Source of the DNA: Roseibacillus sp.
Lineage (GTDB): Bacteria; Verrucomicrobiota; Verrucomicrobiia; Verrucomicrobiales; Akkermansiaceae
Direction of reading: 5' to 3'
NCBI GenBank assembly: GCA_022448985.1
Contig: JAKVCR010000018.1
Span: 1-64,000, forward strand
Length of the DNA stretch: 64,000 nt
In this document: positions 45,841 to 54,335 of the stretch, piece by piece
Position numbering within the stretch: the stretch's first letter is position 1
Layout: each line of letters opens with the position of its first letter
Made by a program: the position numbers and the translations under genes
The notes under the pieces: model-generated
What the model was told of the DNA's origin: nothing
Databases searched by the model: none
The model's input: the letters and a program-made list of their open reading frames with translations, nothing else

Positions 45841-48255
45841 CTATTTGTCCTCGCCGGGCAGGTCTTCGCGAGGCTCCCAGGGGAGGGTGCGGCGGTCCGG
45901 GTTTTTGGGGTAGAGGAGGCGGAGGAAGGCCCTGAGGTCAGGTTTGAGCGGACGCAGAATACCGCGGAGTTCATTCGCTGTCTCAAGGTGTCCCTGTTTT
46001 AGAAGGTCCTTGGCCTGAGCGTCTATCTGAGTGCGGTAGGTCTCTTGTCGTTCCTTGATTATGGTGTCGTATTTATCCTCAAGCTTTACGAGGGCCCCGG
46101 CTGTACGTTCGTGGGCTGTAATTAAGGCACGGGGTCCATCGGCAGGGACTGCAGGCAGGAGTTGGCCATTCGTAGATGTTTTAGCCAGGTCGTTCTCGAG
46201 GTCCTCCCAGATCGCAAGTCTCTCACGCAGGGCTACTGTGTCCTGACCCGGTTGGCGGAGTGCATTCTTTGTCGCGGTCTTCTGGACGCGAATAGTGTTC
46301 TTCAGAATGCGGACGTATTGCTCAACCAGTTTTCTCTTGTCCCAGTCGAAGGAACTTAAATCGGATCCGACAATCTGCTGGGTTTTGCGGTTGAGGGCGT
46401 CGAGCCACGAGTCAGAGGCAAAACTCCTGCCAGCTTCTGCGGGATCAGCCTCTTCCGGGGAACTCCATTCAAGGAGAATACCAGGAGCCTTTCTCCTGCT
46501 GCTCTCCACCATGGTCCACCTCCCGGTTCCGGGTTCGCCCCCACCCTGAAGGAGAATACGGTCAAATAGTGGATGGGTATTAGCGTTTTCCGGAAGGCCG
46601 GCACTGTGCCAGGACTCTCGACTGACCCACTTCCACGGTTGGCCAGCCTGACCCCTGAATCCTCCCAGCCAGAGTCCCTGACCTGTGCCAAGGTAGTTCC
46701 AGAAGTTCTCACAGATCCAGCGGTGTTCTTCGGCACTGGAGGGGACGGCCAGGTAGGCTCCGTGAATAGCAGCAAAGTCGAGCGCTTCATCCCAGCTCAC
46801 CATCTCTCCCCGGAGGGCATAGAAGTGTGAGTTTCCAAAGGTTCTGGTGCCAATGGGCAGCCCCTCTCCCCGGAGGAGGGAGGATCTGGAGCCAGAGAGC
46901 GCAAGGGTCTTGACCCGCTTGAGCTGTTCCCGCTCTGTGCCCGGATTGCTGCCATCGTCCCGCCACTCCAGCAGGACATCACATTTCCGTTTGGCATCAG
47001 CGGGCATGATGATGCCATTTTCATTGAGGGCGAGATAGCGGTCTTCTGGTTTTCCAACCGACCGGGCAGTGGGCATGGGGGTGCCATCAAGCCACTGCCA
47101 TTGTTCGTGTGCCCCCTTGCCAGCCCCGAGCCAGACGGGATAACGGAGGTCGAACTGGTCGCGGATCCATTGGCGCTCTTCGCGGTTGGTGAGCACGGCA
47201 AGGTGAGCGCCGTGGGCTTCGGCAAAGGTCTTGGCGTCCGCCCAGGTCATGGTGCGATCCCAGAGGGCGTATGCGCTGTCGTTGCGCCAGACCGCGGCTG
47301 GCGGAAGTTCATTGCGCCGGCCATCCCGAAGGGCGGCTTTCAGTCGGGGGAGGGAGTCGCGGAGGCGCTCAGGGGGCTGAACTTTTGGCTTTGGCTTTTT
47401 TGGAGCAGACTCACGTCTGTCACGACCCGCGTCGATGGGATCACGACGCTCGGCAATTTCACGGTCCCGTTCCGGGGTGTAGGGGGCTGGAGAGATGCCT
47501 TCCTCGACATCACTGCCGAAATTTGAGGCCAGCTTGATGATTAACGAGAGGGCCACAAGGGAGAGCGCGATCTTCGTAATGAGTCCCCAGGGGATTTCGA
47601 TGGGCTTATGAGGTCTGATGTTGGCGGACGGAAGCGGTGTCCGGGGGCGCTTGGGAACGCGGGTGATGGGAGCTTCCGGCCGGCTGATGTTGGGGCGGAG
47701 TTTTGCGGTTTGGCGGAGGTCGTTGGCGAGTTTCTCCACGGAAGGGATACGGTCAGCGGGATCGGGGCTGGTGGCCTTCTTGATCAGGGTATCCAGGACG
47801 AGCGGTGTTTTGCGGATTGTAGAAGGTGCGGGGGGATTGTCGCCCTGGGGAGTCGAGCCGGTGAGGAGTCGATAGAGAATGCGGGCGATGGAATAGACGT
47901 CGCAGGGCGCGGCACAGTCTTTTCCAGAGAGCAATTCCGGAGCTATGTAGTCGCGGTTGCTTTCGTCAATGGTCTCCAGTGGTCCGGAAGTGGGCTCAAG
48001 GGGGATGGTCAGGTTGAGTTTCTGGTCAATCATGACCTTGCAGGGGGCGAGGCCACCGTAAGCCAGGCCCCTCTCGTGTGCCGAGGCGGCCTCCTCACAG
48101 AGCGAGATCACCAACTCGACGGCCTGCCCGTGATCAATCGGATCTGAACCCGTGGCGCTCGCAAGGGTCGTGTGGGCATCGGATTGCGTGTCGGAATCCA
48201 TGGGAGTGTAAATTTCGGAGGTCTGGGATCCTTCCGAGCGTGGAAGAATAGTCAT
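45841..48255 (-). CDS. Membrane pseudokinase with two C-type-lectin-like domains
   Basis: An 804-residue protein. Residues about 40-185 match only the C-lobe of Ser/Thr kinases: an A-H-E-R-G helix, then YGGLAP where HRDLKP is expected, no DFG, but an intact YIAPELL and DVYSIARILYRLLTG. The N-lobe with its ATP-binding lysine is missing, so it cannot be an active kinase. A transmembrane helix lies at about 222-243. Two C-type-lectin-like domains follow outside (about 318-431 and 468-600), each with the A-x-x-GAHLA(V) pattern, W-L-G and a final LLEW strand. The last 150 residues are coiled-coil-like. A plausible role is sensing an external sugar or protein and signalling through a dead kinase scaffold. 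Confidence 0.8.
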   Translation of the reverse strand: MTILPRSEGSQTSEIYTPMDSDTQSDAHTTLASATGSDPIDHGQAVELVISLCEEAASAHERGLAYGGLAPCKVMIDQKLNLTIPLEPTSGPLETIDESNRDYIAPELLSGKDCAAPCDVYSIARILYRLLTGSTPQGDNPPAPSTIRKTPLVLDTLIKKATSPDPADRIPSVEKLANDLRQTAKLRPNISRPEAPITRVPKRPRTPLPSANIRPHKPIEIPWGLITKIALSLVALSLIIKLASNFGSDVEEGISPAPYTPERDREIAERRDPIDAGRDRRESAPKKPKPKVQPPERLRDSLPRLKAALRDGRRNELPPAAVWRNDSAYALWDRTMTWADAKTFAEAHGAHLAVLTNREERQWIRDQFDLRYPVWLGAGKGAHEQWQWLDGTPMPTARSVGKPEDRYLALNENGIIMPADAKRKCDVLLEWRDDGSNPGTEREQLKRVKTLALSGSRSSLLRGEGLPIGTRTFGNSHFYALRGEMVSWDEALDFAAIHGAYLAVPSSAEEHRWICENFWNYLGTGQGLWLGGFRGQAGQPWKWVSRESWHSAGLPENANTHPLFDRILLQGGGEPGTGRWTMVESSRRKAPGILLEWSSPEEADPAEAGRSFASDSWLDALNRKTQQIVGSDLSSFDWDKRKLVEQYVRILKNTIRVQKTATKNALRQPGQDTVALRERLAIWEDLENDLAKTSTNGQLLPAVPADGPRALITAHERTAGALVKLEDKYDTIIKERQETYRTQIDAQAKDLLKQGHLETANELRGILRPLKPDLRAFLRLLYPKNPDRRTLPWEPREDLPGEDK

Positions 48256-48432
48256 GACCGGGAAAAATCAAAAGAGGGTTATTGAGATATTGGGTATTGG
48301 CAATCAGGCACAGGGGAATGCGCGAGTATGGAGTGTTCCATGATGGGGTCGGGCGAGTCCCCTTTATTAGGCAGAGCGGTAGTCCTGCCTAGGCAGATTC
48401 CGATCAACCGATAAGCGGAAGAGCGGGTTGCT

Positions 48433-49041
48433 CTATTGCTCGGCGGGACTGACGGTGGAGGGGTCTTCACATTCGCCCCCCGGCAGCGTTTCTGTTTCTT
48501 CGTCCGGGGAGAGGAGTTTCTGGACCTCCTCCTGGAGGGGAGCGACCTCGCTGAGGGGAATCTGGGGATCCTTGACGATGAAGACTTCTCCCGAGTAGCG
48601 ATGCTCGTAAATACGGAGGAGTCCGGTGCGGGTTTTCTGCGAGTCTGTTTCAATCAGGATCTTTTTTCTCTCGAGCATGATTGCCAGAATGTAACGGGTG
48701 TTTTCGGTGTGCGCTTCATCCTGTTCGATCAGGCTGGTAAGGAGAGATTCAGGATCGTCCCGGTCTACGATCTCGACTTTGGCGTCCTCTTCGGGGGGGC
48801 GGTAAATGGTGCGCCAGAAGGAGAAGGGTTGTCCGGAGTTTTCGCCGCGCGCGCGCCAGGCCTCCTGCGAGAAGTCCAGTCGTAGATAGCCATTGGATTC
48901 GGGGTCCGGGAAGAGAGCCGTGAAGAAGGCTTCAGCGTCCTCAAAGGGTTTCTCGGTGACAGAGCAGTGATGCGCGCGAGACTTGATGTGCCAGGAGTCG
49001 GCGAGGGGCATGAGCGGAATGGGAGTGATTGGCTTGGTCAC
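48433..49041 (-). CDS. Unknown 202-residue protein
   Basis: I do not recognise this family. The frame starts with GTG at 49041; ATG 49011 (MPLADSWHIKSRAHHC) is an alternative. There is no signal peptide or membrane helix, so it is likely cytoplasmic. Visible features are the SWHIKSRAHHCSVTEKPFEDAE start, the aromatic FSFWRTIYRPPEED segment, a helix rich in E/K (IMLERKKILIETD) and an acidic, proline-containing tail. It lies 70 bases downstream of the LptF/LptG-like gene on the same strand, so the two could be linked, and 177 bases upstream of the pseudokinase gene. Confidence 0.6.
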   Translation of the reverse strand: MTKPITPIPLMPLADSWHIKSRAHHCSVTEKPFEDAEAFFTALFPDPESNGYLRLDFSQEAWRARGENSGQPFSFWRTIYRPPEEDAKVEIVDRDDPESLLTSLIEQDEAHTENTRYILAIMLERKKILIETDSQKTRTGLLRIYEHRYSGEVFIVKDPQIPLSEVAPLQEEVQKLLSPDEETETLPGGECEDPSTVSPAEQ

Positions 49042-49111
49042 GACGGGACCAGGTCGTGATGGAAGTGAAGGGGAAAGTGGGTGCTGTGGAAAGTGAAAGT
49101 GAGGAGGAGAG

Positions 49112-50365
49112 TCAATCCTCCCTGCTCAGGGGCGTATGACTGAGGATGGCCTGATAGATGGGGTGACCGTGCAGTCGGCGCCAGAGGAAGAGCAAGGCGA
49201 TGGAGGTGAAGAGGAGATTGGTGCCCCAGGCGGCAAGAGGGGGAGAGAGTTGACCGGCCTCCCCGAGGGTGAGAAAGACCTTGGAACAAAGAAGCATGGC
49301 TCCGATGAGCATGGCGGCGATAGCCACTCCTCCGGCTGTGCCGCGACGGGTAAAGACGATGCCAAGAGGAGCTGAGAGAAGAACCACTACGAGGCAGATC
49401 CATGGTTGGGCCCAGCGGTAATACCACTGGGTGAGGTAAGCCCGGCGTGGTGCCCATGCGTCTCCCTTGTACTGTTGCAGCCAGCTCCTGAGCTCGGGAA
49501 TCCCGAGGTAATCTTCCTGAAGGCCAGGGGTGACGATTTGCCAGGGGGTTTCGGGAAAGTTATGAACGAGGTAAGGATTGGGCAGATCGGCATCGAATTC
49601 TTCAGCGAGGGAGCCATCCTCCAGCCGCGAGCGGAGATTGAGGCGGACAGCATCATTGAAGGTCCATTTTTTGGAATCTGGTGACCAGGTGGCCGACTTG
49701 GCGTAAAGAACGGTTGTCGGTCCGTGCTCGTCCTTGCTGCGGACCACCACGTCGAGGAGGGGGTCTTCCGGCGTATAGTTGTAGGGAAAACTTCCTACCA
49801 GCCAGGAGCGATGGGCAATCCGTTCGGCGTCGCGATGGACGTAAAGGACATTCCGGGCCTGGCTCTTTGAACCAGATTTGGCGAATTCGATGAGGGCTTC
49901 CCGGTAACCTTCACCCCAGGGAGCCCAATGGTAATTGAGCAGGAGGCAGGCGATACTGAGAAAGAGACCAACAGCGCCGAGAGGGGCAATCACCCGGAGG
50001 ATGCTGCGACCAGTCTGGATCATTGCGATGATCTCACGGTTGTGCGACAGTCGACCGAGTGAGTAAAGCAGGCCCAGGAGGAGACCGAAGGGGATCAGGA
50101 GGACGAAAACGGGTGGCAGGGTAACGAGGCAGTAATGAAATAAGAAGGAGATGGAATTCTCCATCTCCTGGAAATCGTCGATTTTGTCGTTGATATCGAT
50201 AAGGGCGTAGATGACGAGGAGGGCAAAAGAGCAGATGCTGACGGCGCCGAGCATCTGGCGGGCAAGGTAACGGTCGAGGTCTCCTGCGAAGGCGTAACAG
50301 AGCGCGGCGATGGCTGGGAGGAAGCAGAGAGAACCCAGGAGCAGCGGGCGAAGGTTCAGGGTCAT
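49112..50365 (-). CDS. LptF/LptG-type lipopolysaccharide export permease
   Basis: A 417-residue YjgP/YjgQ-family permease from ATG 50365; a GTG at 50455 would add 30 residues that do not look like part of the family. It has the LDRYLARQMLGA start of TM1, a second and third helix near ALLVIYALIDINDKID and LPPVFVLLIPFGLLLGLLYSLG, the REIIAMIQTGRS cytoplasmic loop, a large periplasmic beta-jellyroll, and three C-terminal helices ending before LFLWRRL. LptF and LptG form the membrane pair that pulls LPS from the inner membrane and passes it to LptC/LptA. Which of the two this is cannot be decided. It starts with an extra hydrophobic stretch (LLLGSLCFLPAIAALCYAFA). Confidence 0.85.
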   Translation of the reverse strand: MTLNLRPLLLGSLCFLPAIAALCYAFAGDLDRYLARQMLGAVSICSFALLVIYALIDINDKIDDFQEMENSISFLFHYCLVTLPPVFVLLIPFGLLLGLLYSLGRLSHNREIIAMIQTGRSILRVIAPLGAVGLFLSIACLLLNYHWAPWGEGYREALIEFAKSGSKSQARNVLYVHRDAERIAHRSWLVGSFPYNYTPEDPLLDVVVRSKDEHGPTTVLYAKSATWSPDSKKWTFNDAVRLNLRSRLEDGSLAEEFDADLPNPYLVHNFPETPWQIVTPGLQEDYLGIPELRSWLQQYKGDAWAPRRAYLTQWYYRWAQPWICLVVVLLSAPLGIVFTRRGTAGGVAIAAMLIGAMLLCSKVFLTLGEAGQLSPPLAAWGTNLLFTSIALLFLWRRLHGHPIYQAILSHTPLSRED

Positions 50366-50625
50366 CCGGTCGCTGTCCGGAAACCCGAGGAGGTGAATCT
50401 CAACGGCATAGATTTCACGCGGGACGAGCGCGAGGGCCGCGAGAGTGCCCAGCACCGCAAGAATGAGGCAGGGAGCAAACTTGGAAAGCGAAGAGGGGAT
50501 TGCTATTGGTTATTGGTTGTTGGGTAGACTGAAGTTAAAACGGCCTCGAGGTCGAGAAGAGAGATGGGGAGAGACTGTAAATGCCGTATAATCCGGGCGC
50601 GCCATGACACGCCCCTCACCGCCGT

Positions 50626-52629
50626 ATGATTCTACCGGGTGATGCGACGAGCGGCTTCTCCCTGGCAGCCGAGATGAAGGAGGCATTCTCAGGAGAGGGG
50701 TTGCTGGCCGGTTCGGTGGATTTTGAATACCGTCCCGAGCAGCAGGAAATGGCCGAGGCGGTGGGTCGAGCTCTGGAGAGCGAAGGGTCGCTGGTGGTGG
50801 AGGCCGGAACGGGGGTGGGGAAGTCGCTGGCTTATCTCCTGCCCGCCATGACTTATGGGCTGGAGGAGGGCCGCAAGGCTGTGTTTTCGACCCACACGAT
50901 CAATCTTCAGGAGCAGCTCATGCAGAAGGATCTGCCTCTCGTGCGCAAGCTGACCGGGAGGCCTTTTCACGCTGCGCTTCTCAAGGGCAGGAGCAACTAT
51001 CTCTGCCCGGCCCGCCTCAAGCGCGCGCGCATGAATTGTGGAGACTTGTTCAATACCAACGAGTCGGACGAATTGGAGGCCATATGGAAGTGGTATGAAA
51101 CGACGCAGGATGGCACCCTGAGCGACCTGGACTTTCAACCGTCCCCGAAAGTCTGGCCGCTGGTCTGCAGTGAAGCTGAGATATGTACCACTCGATCCTG
51201 TGGGGCGCGGGGCGATTGTTTTTTCCAGGAAGCGCGGAAAGAGGCCATTGAAGCTGAAGCGATTGTGGTCAACCACACACTTTTTTTCTCCCTGTTCGAC
51301 ATGGAGAACCTGCTGGATCAGGGAGGCTACCTGTTCCCAAACGATTTTGTGGTGTTTGACGAAGCTCACACCTTGGAGAGCGTGGCCTCCAACCAGCTCG
51401 GACTGCGTCTCAGCCAGGCTGGATTGCGCTTCGATCTCCAACGGCTCTATAATCCGCGTTCAAGGAAGGGACTGCTGCGAACCCTGGGGATGGGTCAGGC
51501 CATGACTGGGGTTGAGCGAGCCCTTTCCGAAGCCGAGGATTTTTTCGAATCGCTGGGAGAGGTCAGCGAATTCGGGAAATGGGGTCGGGAATTCCGGGTG
51601 CGTGAACCCGAGATCGTGCCCAATACCCTGGCGGCTCCGTTGCGGGAGCTCTGGAGCGACCTGGATTCCCTTGCAGACAGTATAGACAATGAGACGAGTC
51701 GTGCCGAAATTCAGGAAGGGGCCCGGCGGTTGCGGGAGACTCACGCGACGTTACAGGTTTTCCTTGGGCAGGAAGATGAAGGTTGCGTCTACTGGGTGGA
51801 GGCTGCTGGGGCGGAGGGCAGTTCCTACGCCATGAGGGCTGCCCCGGTTGATGTGGCCGGGCGCCTGCGGCCACTCCTGTTCTCAGGGGGCAGGACCGCC
51901 ATCCTAACGAGCGCTACGCTGGGGACGGGCGATCCCGGGTTAAACTATTTTCGAGGGCGGATTGGGGCGGAGGAGGTGGAAGCGCTCCAGATTGGTAGCC
52001 CCTTTGATTACAGTGAGCAGATGAAGATTCATGTGGTCAAGGCCATGCCTGATCCTCAGGCCCCGCAGTATGAGGAGGCCCTTGTGGGGTGGATTGAGCA
52101 TTTTCTCCGTCGCAGCGATGGACGAGCCTTCGTGCTTTTTACCAGTTATCGCAGCTTGCAGATGGCCGCCGAGGCCCTTGAGGGCGTTTGTAATGAGCAG
52201 GACTGGCGGCTTCTCGTGCAGGGCAGACGGTATCCCCGACATCGCCTCCTGCAGGAGTTTCGTGACGACGAGCGCAGTATCCTGCTGGGAACCGACAGCT
52301 TTTGGACCGGAGTAGACGTGCCGGGCAGGTCCCTCTCGAATGTTATTGTGACTCGCTTGCCTTTTGCGGTTCCGGATCATCCCCTGACCGCCGCCCGACT
52401 TGAGCAGATCGAAGAGCAGGGAGGTAACCCGTTCATGGACTATTCTGTTCCGGAAGCGGTGCTCAAGCTGCGGCAGGGAGTGGGGCGTCTCATTCGTTCA
52501 GCCCGGGATCGCGGCATGGTGGCTATTCTGGACAACCGGGTGGTGACCCGGCGCTACGGCCGGGCTTTTCTGGACGCTTTGCCGGAAGCGCCCATAGAAA
52601 TCATCAGCCAGCCTCTGGAGAGCGATTGA
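50626..52629 (+). CDS. dinG: DinG-family ATP-dependent DNA helicase
   Basis: A 667-residue superfamily 2 helicase of the XPD/DinG type. Walker A is AGTGVGKS (K66), the DEAH box is at 245-248 (FDEAHTLES), and helicase motifs continue with TSATLGTGDPG and GTDSFWTGVDVPG, ending with QGVGRLIRSARDRG. Four cysteines between the Walker and DEAH motifs (CPARLKRARMNC...VC...CTTRSCG...DC) fit the FeS-cluster domain of DinG/XPD. DinG unwinds structured DNA and R-loops during repair and replication. It is transcribed divergently from the LptF-like gene. The ATG at 50626 is preceded by CACCGCCGT, no Shine-Dalgarno. Confidence 0.93.
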   Translation: MILPGDATSGFSLAAEMKEAFSGEGLLAGSVDFEYRPEQQEMAEAVGRALESEGSLVVEAGTGVGKSLAYLLPAMTYGLEEGRKAVFSTHTINLQEQLMQKDLPLVRKLTGRPFHAALLKGRSNYLCPARLKRARMNCGDLFNTNESDELEAIWKWYETTQDGTLSDLDFQPSPKVWPLVCSEAEICTTRSCGARGDCFFQEARKEAIEAEAIVVNHTLFFSLFDMENLLDQGGYLFPNDFVVFDEAHTLESVASNQLGLRLSQAGLRFDLQRLYNPRSRKGLLRTLGMGQAMTGVERALSEAEDFFESLGEVSEFGKWGREFRVREPEIVPNTLAAPLRELWSDLDSLADSIDNETSRAEIQEGARRLRETHATLQVFLGQEDEGCVYWVEAAGAEGSSYAMRAAPVDVAGRLRPLLFSGGRTAILTSATLGTGDPGLNYFRGRIGAEEVEALQIGSPFDYSEQMKIHVVKAMPDPQAPQYEEALVGWIEHFLRRSDGRAFVLFTSYRSLQMAAEALEGVCNEQDWRLLVQGRRYPRHRLLQEFRDDERSILLGTDSFWTGVDVPGRSLSNVIVTRLPFAVPDHPLTAARLEQIEEQGGNPFMDYSVPEAVLKLRQGVGRLIRSARDRGMVAILDNRVVTRRYGRAFLDALPEAPIEIISQPLESD

Positions 52630-52710
52630 TGAGACCCTCAATTGGGCATTGGAGAGTAAAGGGGGATCAATCGTTCTCGAACCATGGGCCTGAAATTTTC
52701 CGGTGGACGT

Positions 52711-53400
52711 TCAGGATGAGATTGAGATTGCTTCCCGCAGCAGGCGGACGGGCCATTGCCCTGGAGCGGTGGGATCCTCCCCGAGGTAGCCGTAATTAAG
52801 GACCGAGCCAAAGTGGGCAGCTAGGAGGCGCGAACTGGGCGCGAGGGGTCCCATGCCCATGAGGGCCAGTGGCAGGGGAGGGTTTTCGAGGGATTCTGCA
52901 ATGCGTTGCAGATCGGCAGGGCAACCGAGCCAGAAGGCGCATTTTGCTACGCTTGCTCCAGCTTCAGCCATGGCCGCGATGGTTTCCCGCAGTTCACTTT
53001 GCGAGGGGCATCTTTCGAAGTCGTGCCAGCTGGAGATTCGGATCAGGCCCCGGTCCCTTGCTTCCTCCCAGAGAACGCCCATTTCGGGCAAAGATCGCAG
53101 TTCCAGATCGAGAAGGCTGCCGAGAGGGAGAAAGTCTGTGAGGATCTTCGCGCGCTGGAGGGAGGAAAGATCGTGTGATCCTCCCTCATCCGGGTGACGT
53201 GCGGTGAGCAGGAGAGGGTGCGAAGCACGCTGATTCTCAGCAAATTGCCGGATGTCCGGCCCGGTTCCAAGTGTATCGAGTCGCAATTCGACGAGATCAC
53301 AATCTGAGGCTTCAATGGGAAGCTTGAGGGCTCGGTGGTTTCCCACTGATCCCACGACGAGAGGCTGGTGGCTTTGAATCGCGGTGGACAGATTCTCCAT
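52711..53400 (-). CDS. aroD: Type I 3-dehydroquinate dehydratase
   Basis: A 229-residue protein of typical length. Conserved sites are E38-L-R40-L-D (dihydroxy substrate binding), H126 in SWHDF (general base) and K153 (Schiff-base lysine, in VAKCAFW). Later residues MGMGPLAPSSRLLAAHFGSV and the GQWPVRLL end match the family. It converts 3-dehydroquinate to 3-dehydroshikimate, the third step of the shikimate pathway for aromatic amino acids. It converges with dinG (gap 81 bases) and is divergent from the pilus operon. An R/Q-rich loop (ARHPDEGG) covers the active site as in relatives. Confidence 0.94.
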   Translation of the reverse strand: MENLSTAIQSHQPLVVGSVGNHRALKLPIEASDCDLVELRLDTLGTGPDIRQFAENQRASHPLLLTARHPDEGGSHDLSSLQRAKILTDFLPLGSLLDLELRSLPEMGVLWEEARDRGLIRISSWHDFERCPSQSELRETIAAMAEAGASVAKCAFWLGCPADLQRIAESLENPPLPLALMGMGPLAPSSRLLAAHFGSVLNYGYLGEDPTAPGQWPVRLLREAISISS

Positions 53401-53574
53401 GGACTACTCCGGGACGAGGGCTCTTGTGAGGTGTCCGGTCCCCAGTTGCAAGGGTGGTTTGTTCCAGCTTCGGGCGTAACCATGTAAATACGTGCGCTCT
53501 TCCGAATCCTTGCTTAGAATTCTTCTGGTCAAAGGGGTGAGCCGTTTTTAGGTTTCCGCAACGGTCTGCCCATC

Positions 53575-54222
53575 ATGAAGTCATCCAGAGCCCTGTCCAA
53601 TCTAGTCCGCCTTTCGCTGGTTCCCGCAGTCGTTGCCTTATCCCCCGTTGCCCTTTCGCAGACGGTCAAGAAAATCGAAGCGTCTGATCCTACTTTTGAG
53701 GATGTGCGATCCCCGAGTATCGAAGGTAACACCGTAAAGAAGAGCTGGAAACCCAAGGACTGGCTGGAAGTCGAGGTTAAGGTGAAACTGGAACCGGGTC
53801 GTGCCGCACCGCGTGATGGATACGTTGATCGTCTTACCGTACGTTGGTACGTTGCGGTTGAGAATAAGATCGACAAGGCGGGTCAGAAGTACTTCCTGAT
53901 GGAGAAGGAAGTAACGCATGTGAACGTCCCCCTTGATGAGGACTTTTATCTTTCCTGTTACCTCTCGCCCGCCACTATCAAGCGTCTGACCGGAAGAGAT
54001 CGGGCGGGCAAGAACTCGATCACCGCGGTGGGTGGGGAAATTAGTGTAGTGGGAGCCGCCGCCCCCGCCCGTTTCACCTCACAGGGGAATATCGGCAAGC
54101 CCTGGTGGCAGTCGCCCACGATGCAGAGGACCAACAAGTATCCACTGTTCAACAAAAACGAGACCCCGTTCAAGTTTCTCTGGTGGGACCGTTATCTCGA
54201 GATCGAGGCCGAGACCCGCTGA
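53575..54222 (+). CDS. Amuc_1102-family pilus-like protein
   Basis: A 215-residue exported protein, first of the pilus operon. A signal peptide (LVPAVVALSPVALSQ) precedes a beta-rich body with the family's early KIEASDPTFEDVRSPSIEGN and the strong C-terminal KPWWQSP...TPFKFLWWDRYLEIEAE. In Akkermansia the counterpart is encoded beside the PilM-like, Amuc_1100 and secretin proteins and is counted as a pilus-associated surface protein. Its function is not known. It is unusual in being small and purely extracytoplasmic among the five genes. The next gene starts 113 bases downstream; no terminator is seen between, so one operon is likely. Confidence 0.9.
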   Translation: MKSSRALSNLVRLSLVPAVVALSPVALSQTVKKIEASDPTFEDVRSPSIEGNTVKKSWKPKDWLEVEVKVKLEPGRAAPRDGYVDRLTVRWYVAVENKIDKAGQKYFLMEKEVTHVNVPLDEDFYLSCYLSPATIKRLTGRDRAGKNSITAVGGEISVVGAAAPARFTSQGNIGKPWWQSPTMQRTNKYPLFNKNETPFKFLWWDRYLEIEAETR

Positions 54223-54335
54223 TGTTAACCGATTCGTTAAGCTGGGCTCGCTGAGTGCGGTGACGCCGGCCCTTTCAATTCAATAAGACTACTCCAACTA
54301 CGGGACGCCCCGTAACTACCTCCTCCAATCACACG

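Noticed and set aside
50366-50455. A longer start for the LptF/LptG-type permease at GTG 50455.
   Set aside because: The added 30 residues do not match the family and the ATG at 50365 is closer to the usual start, although a modest extension is possible.
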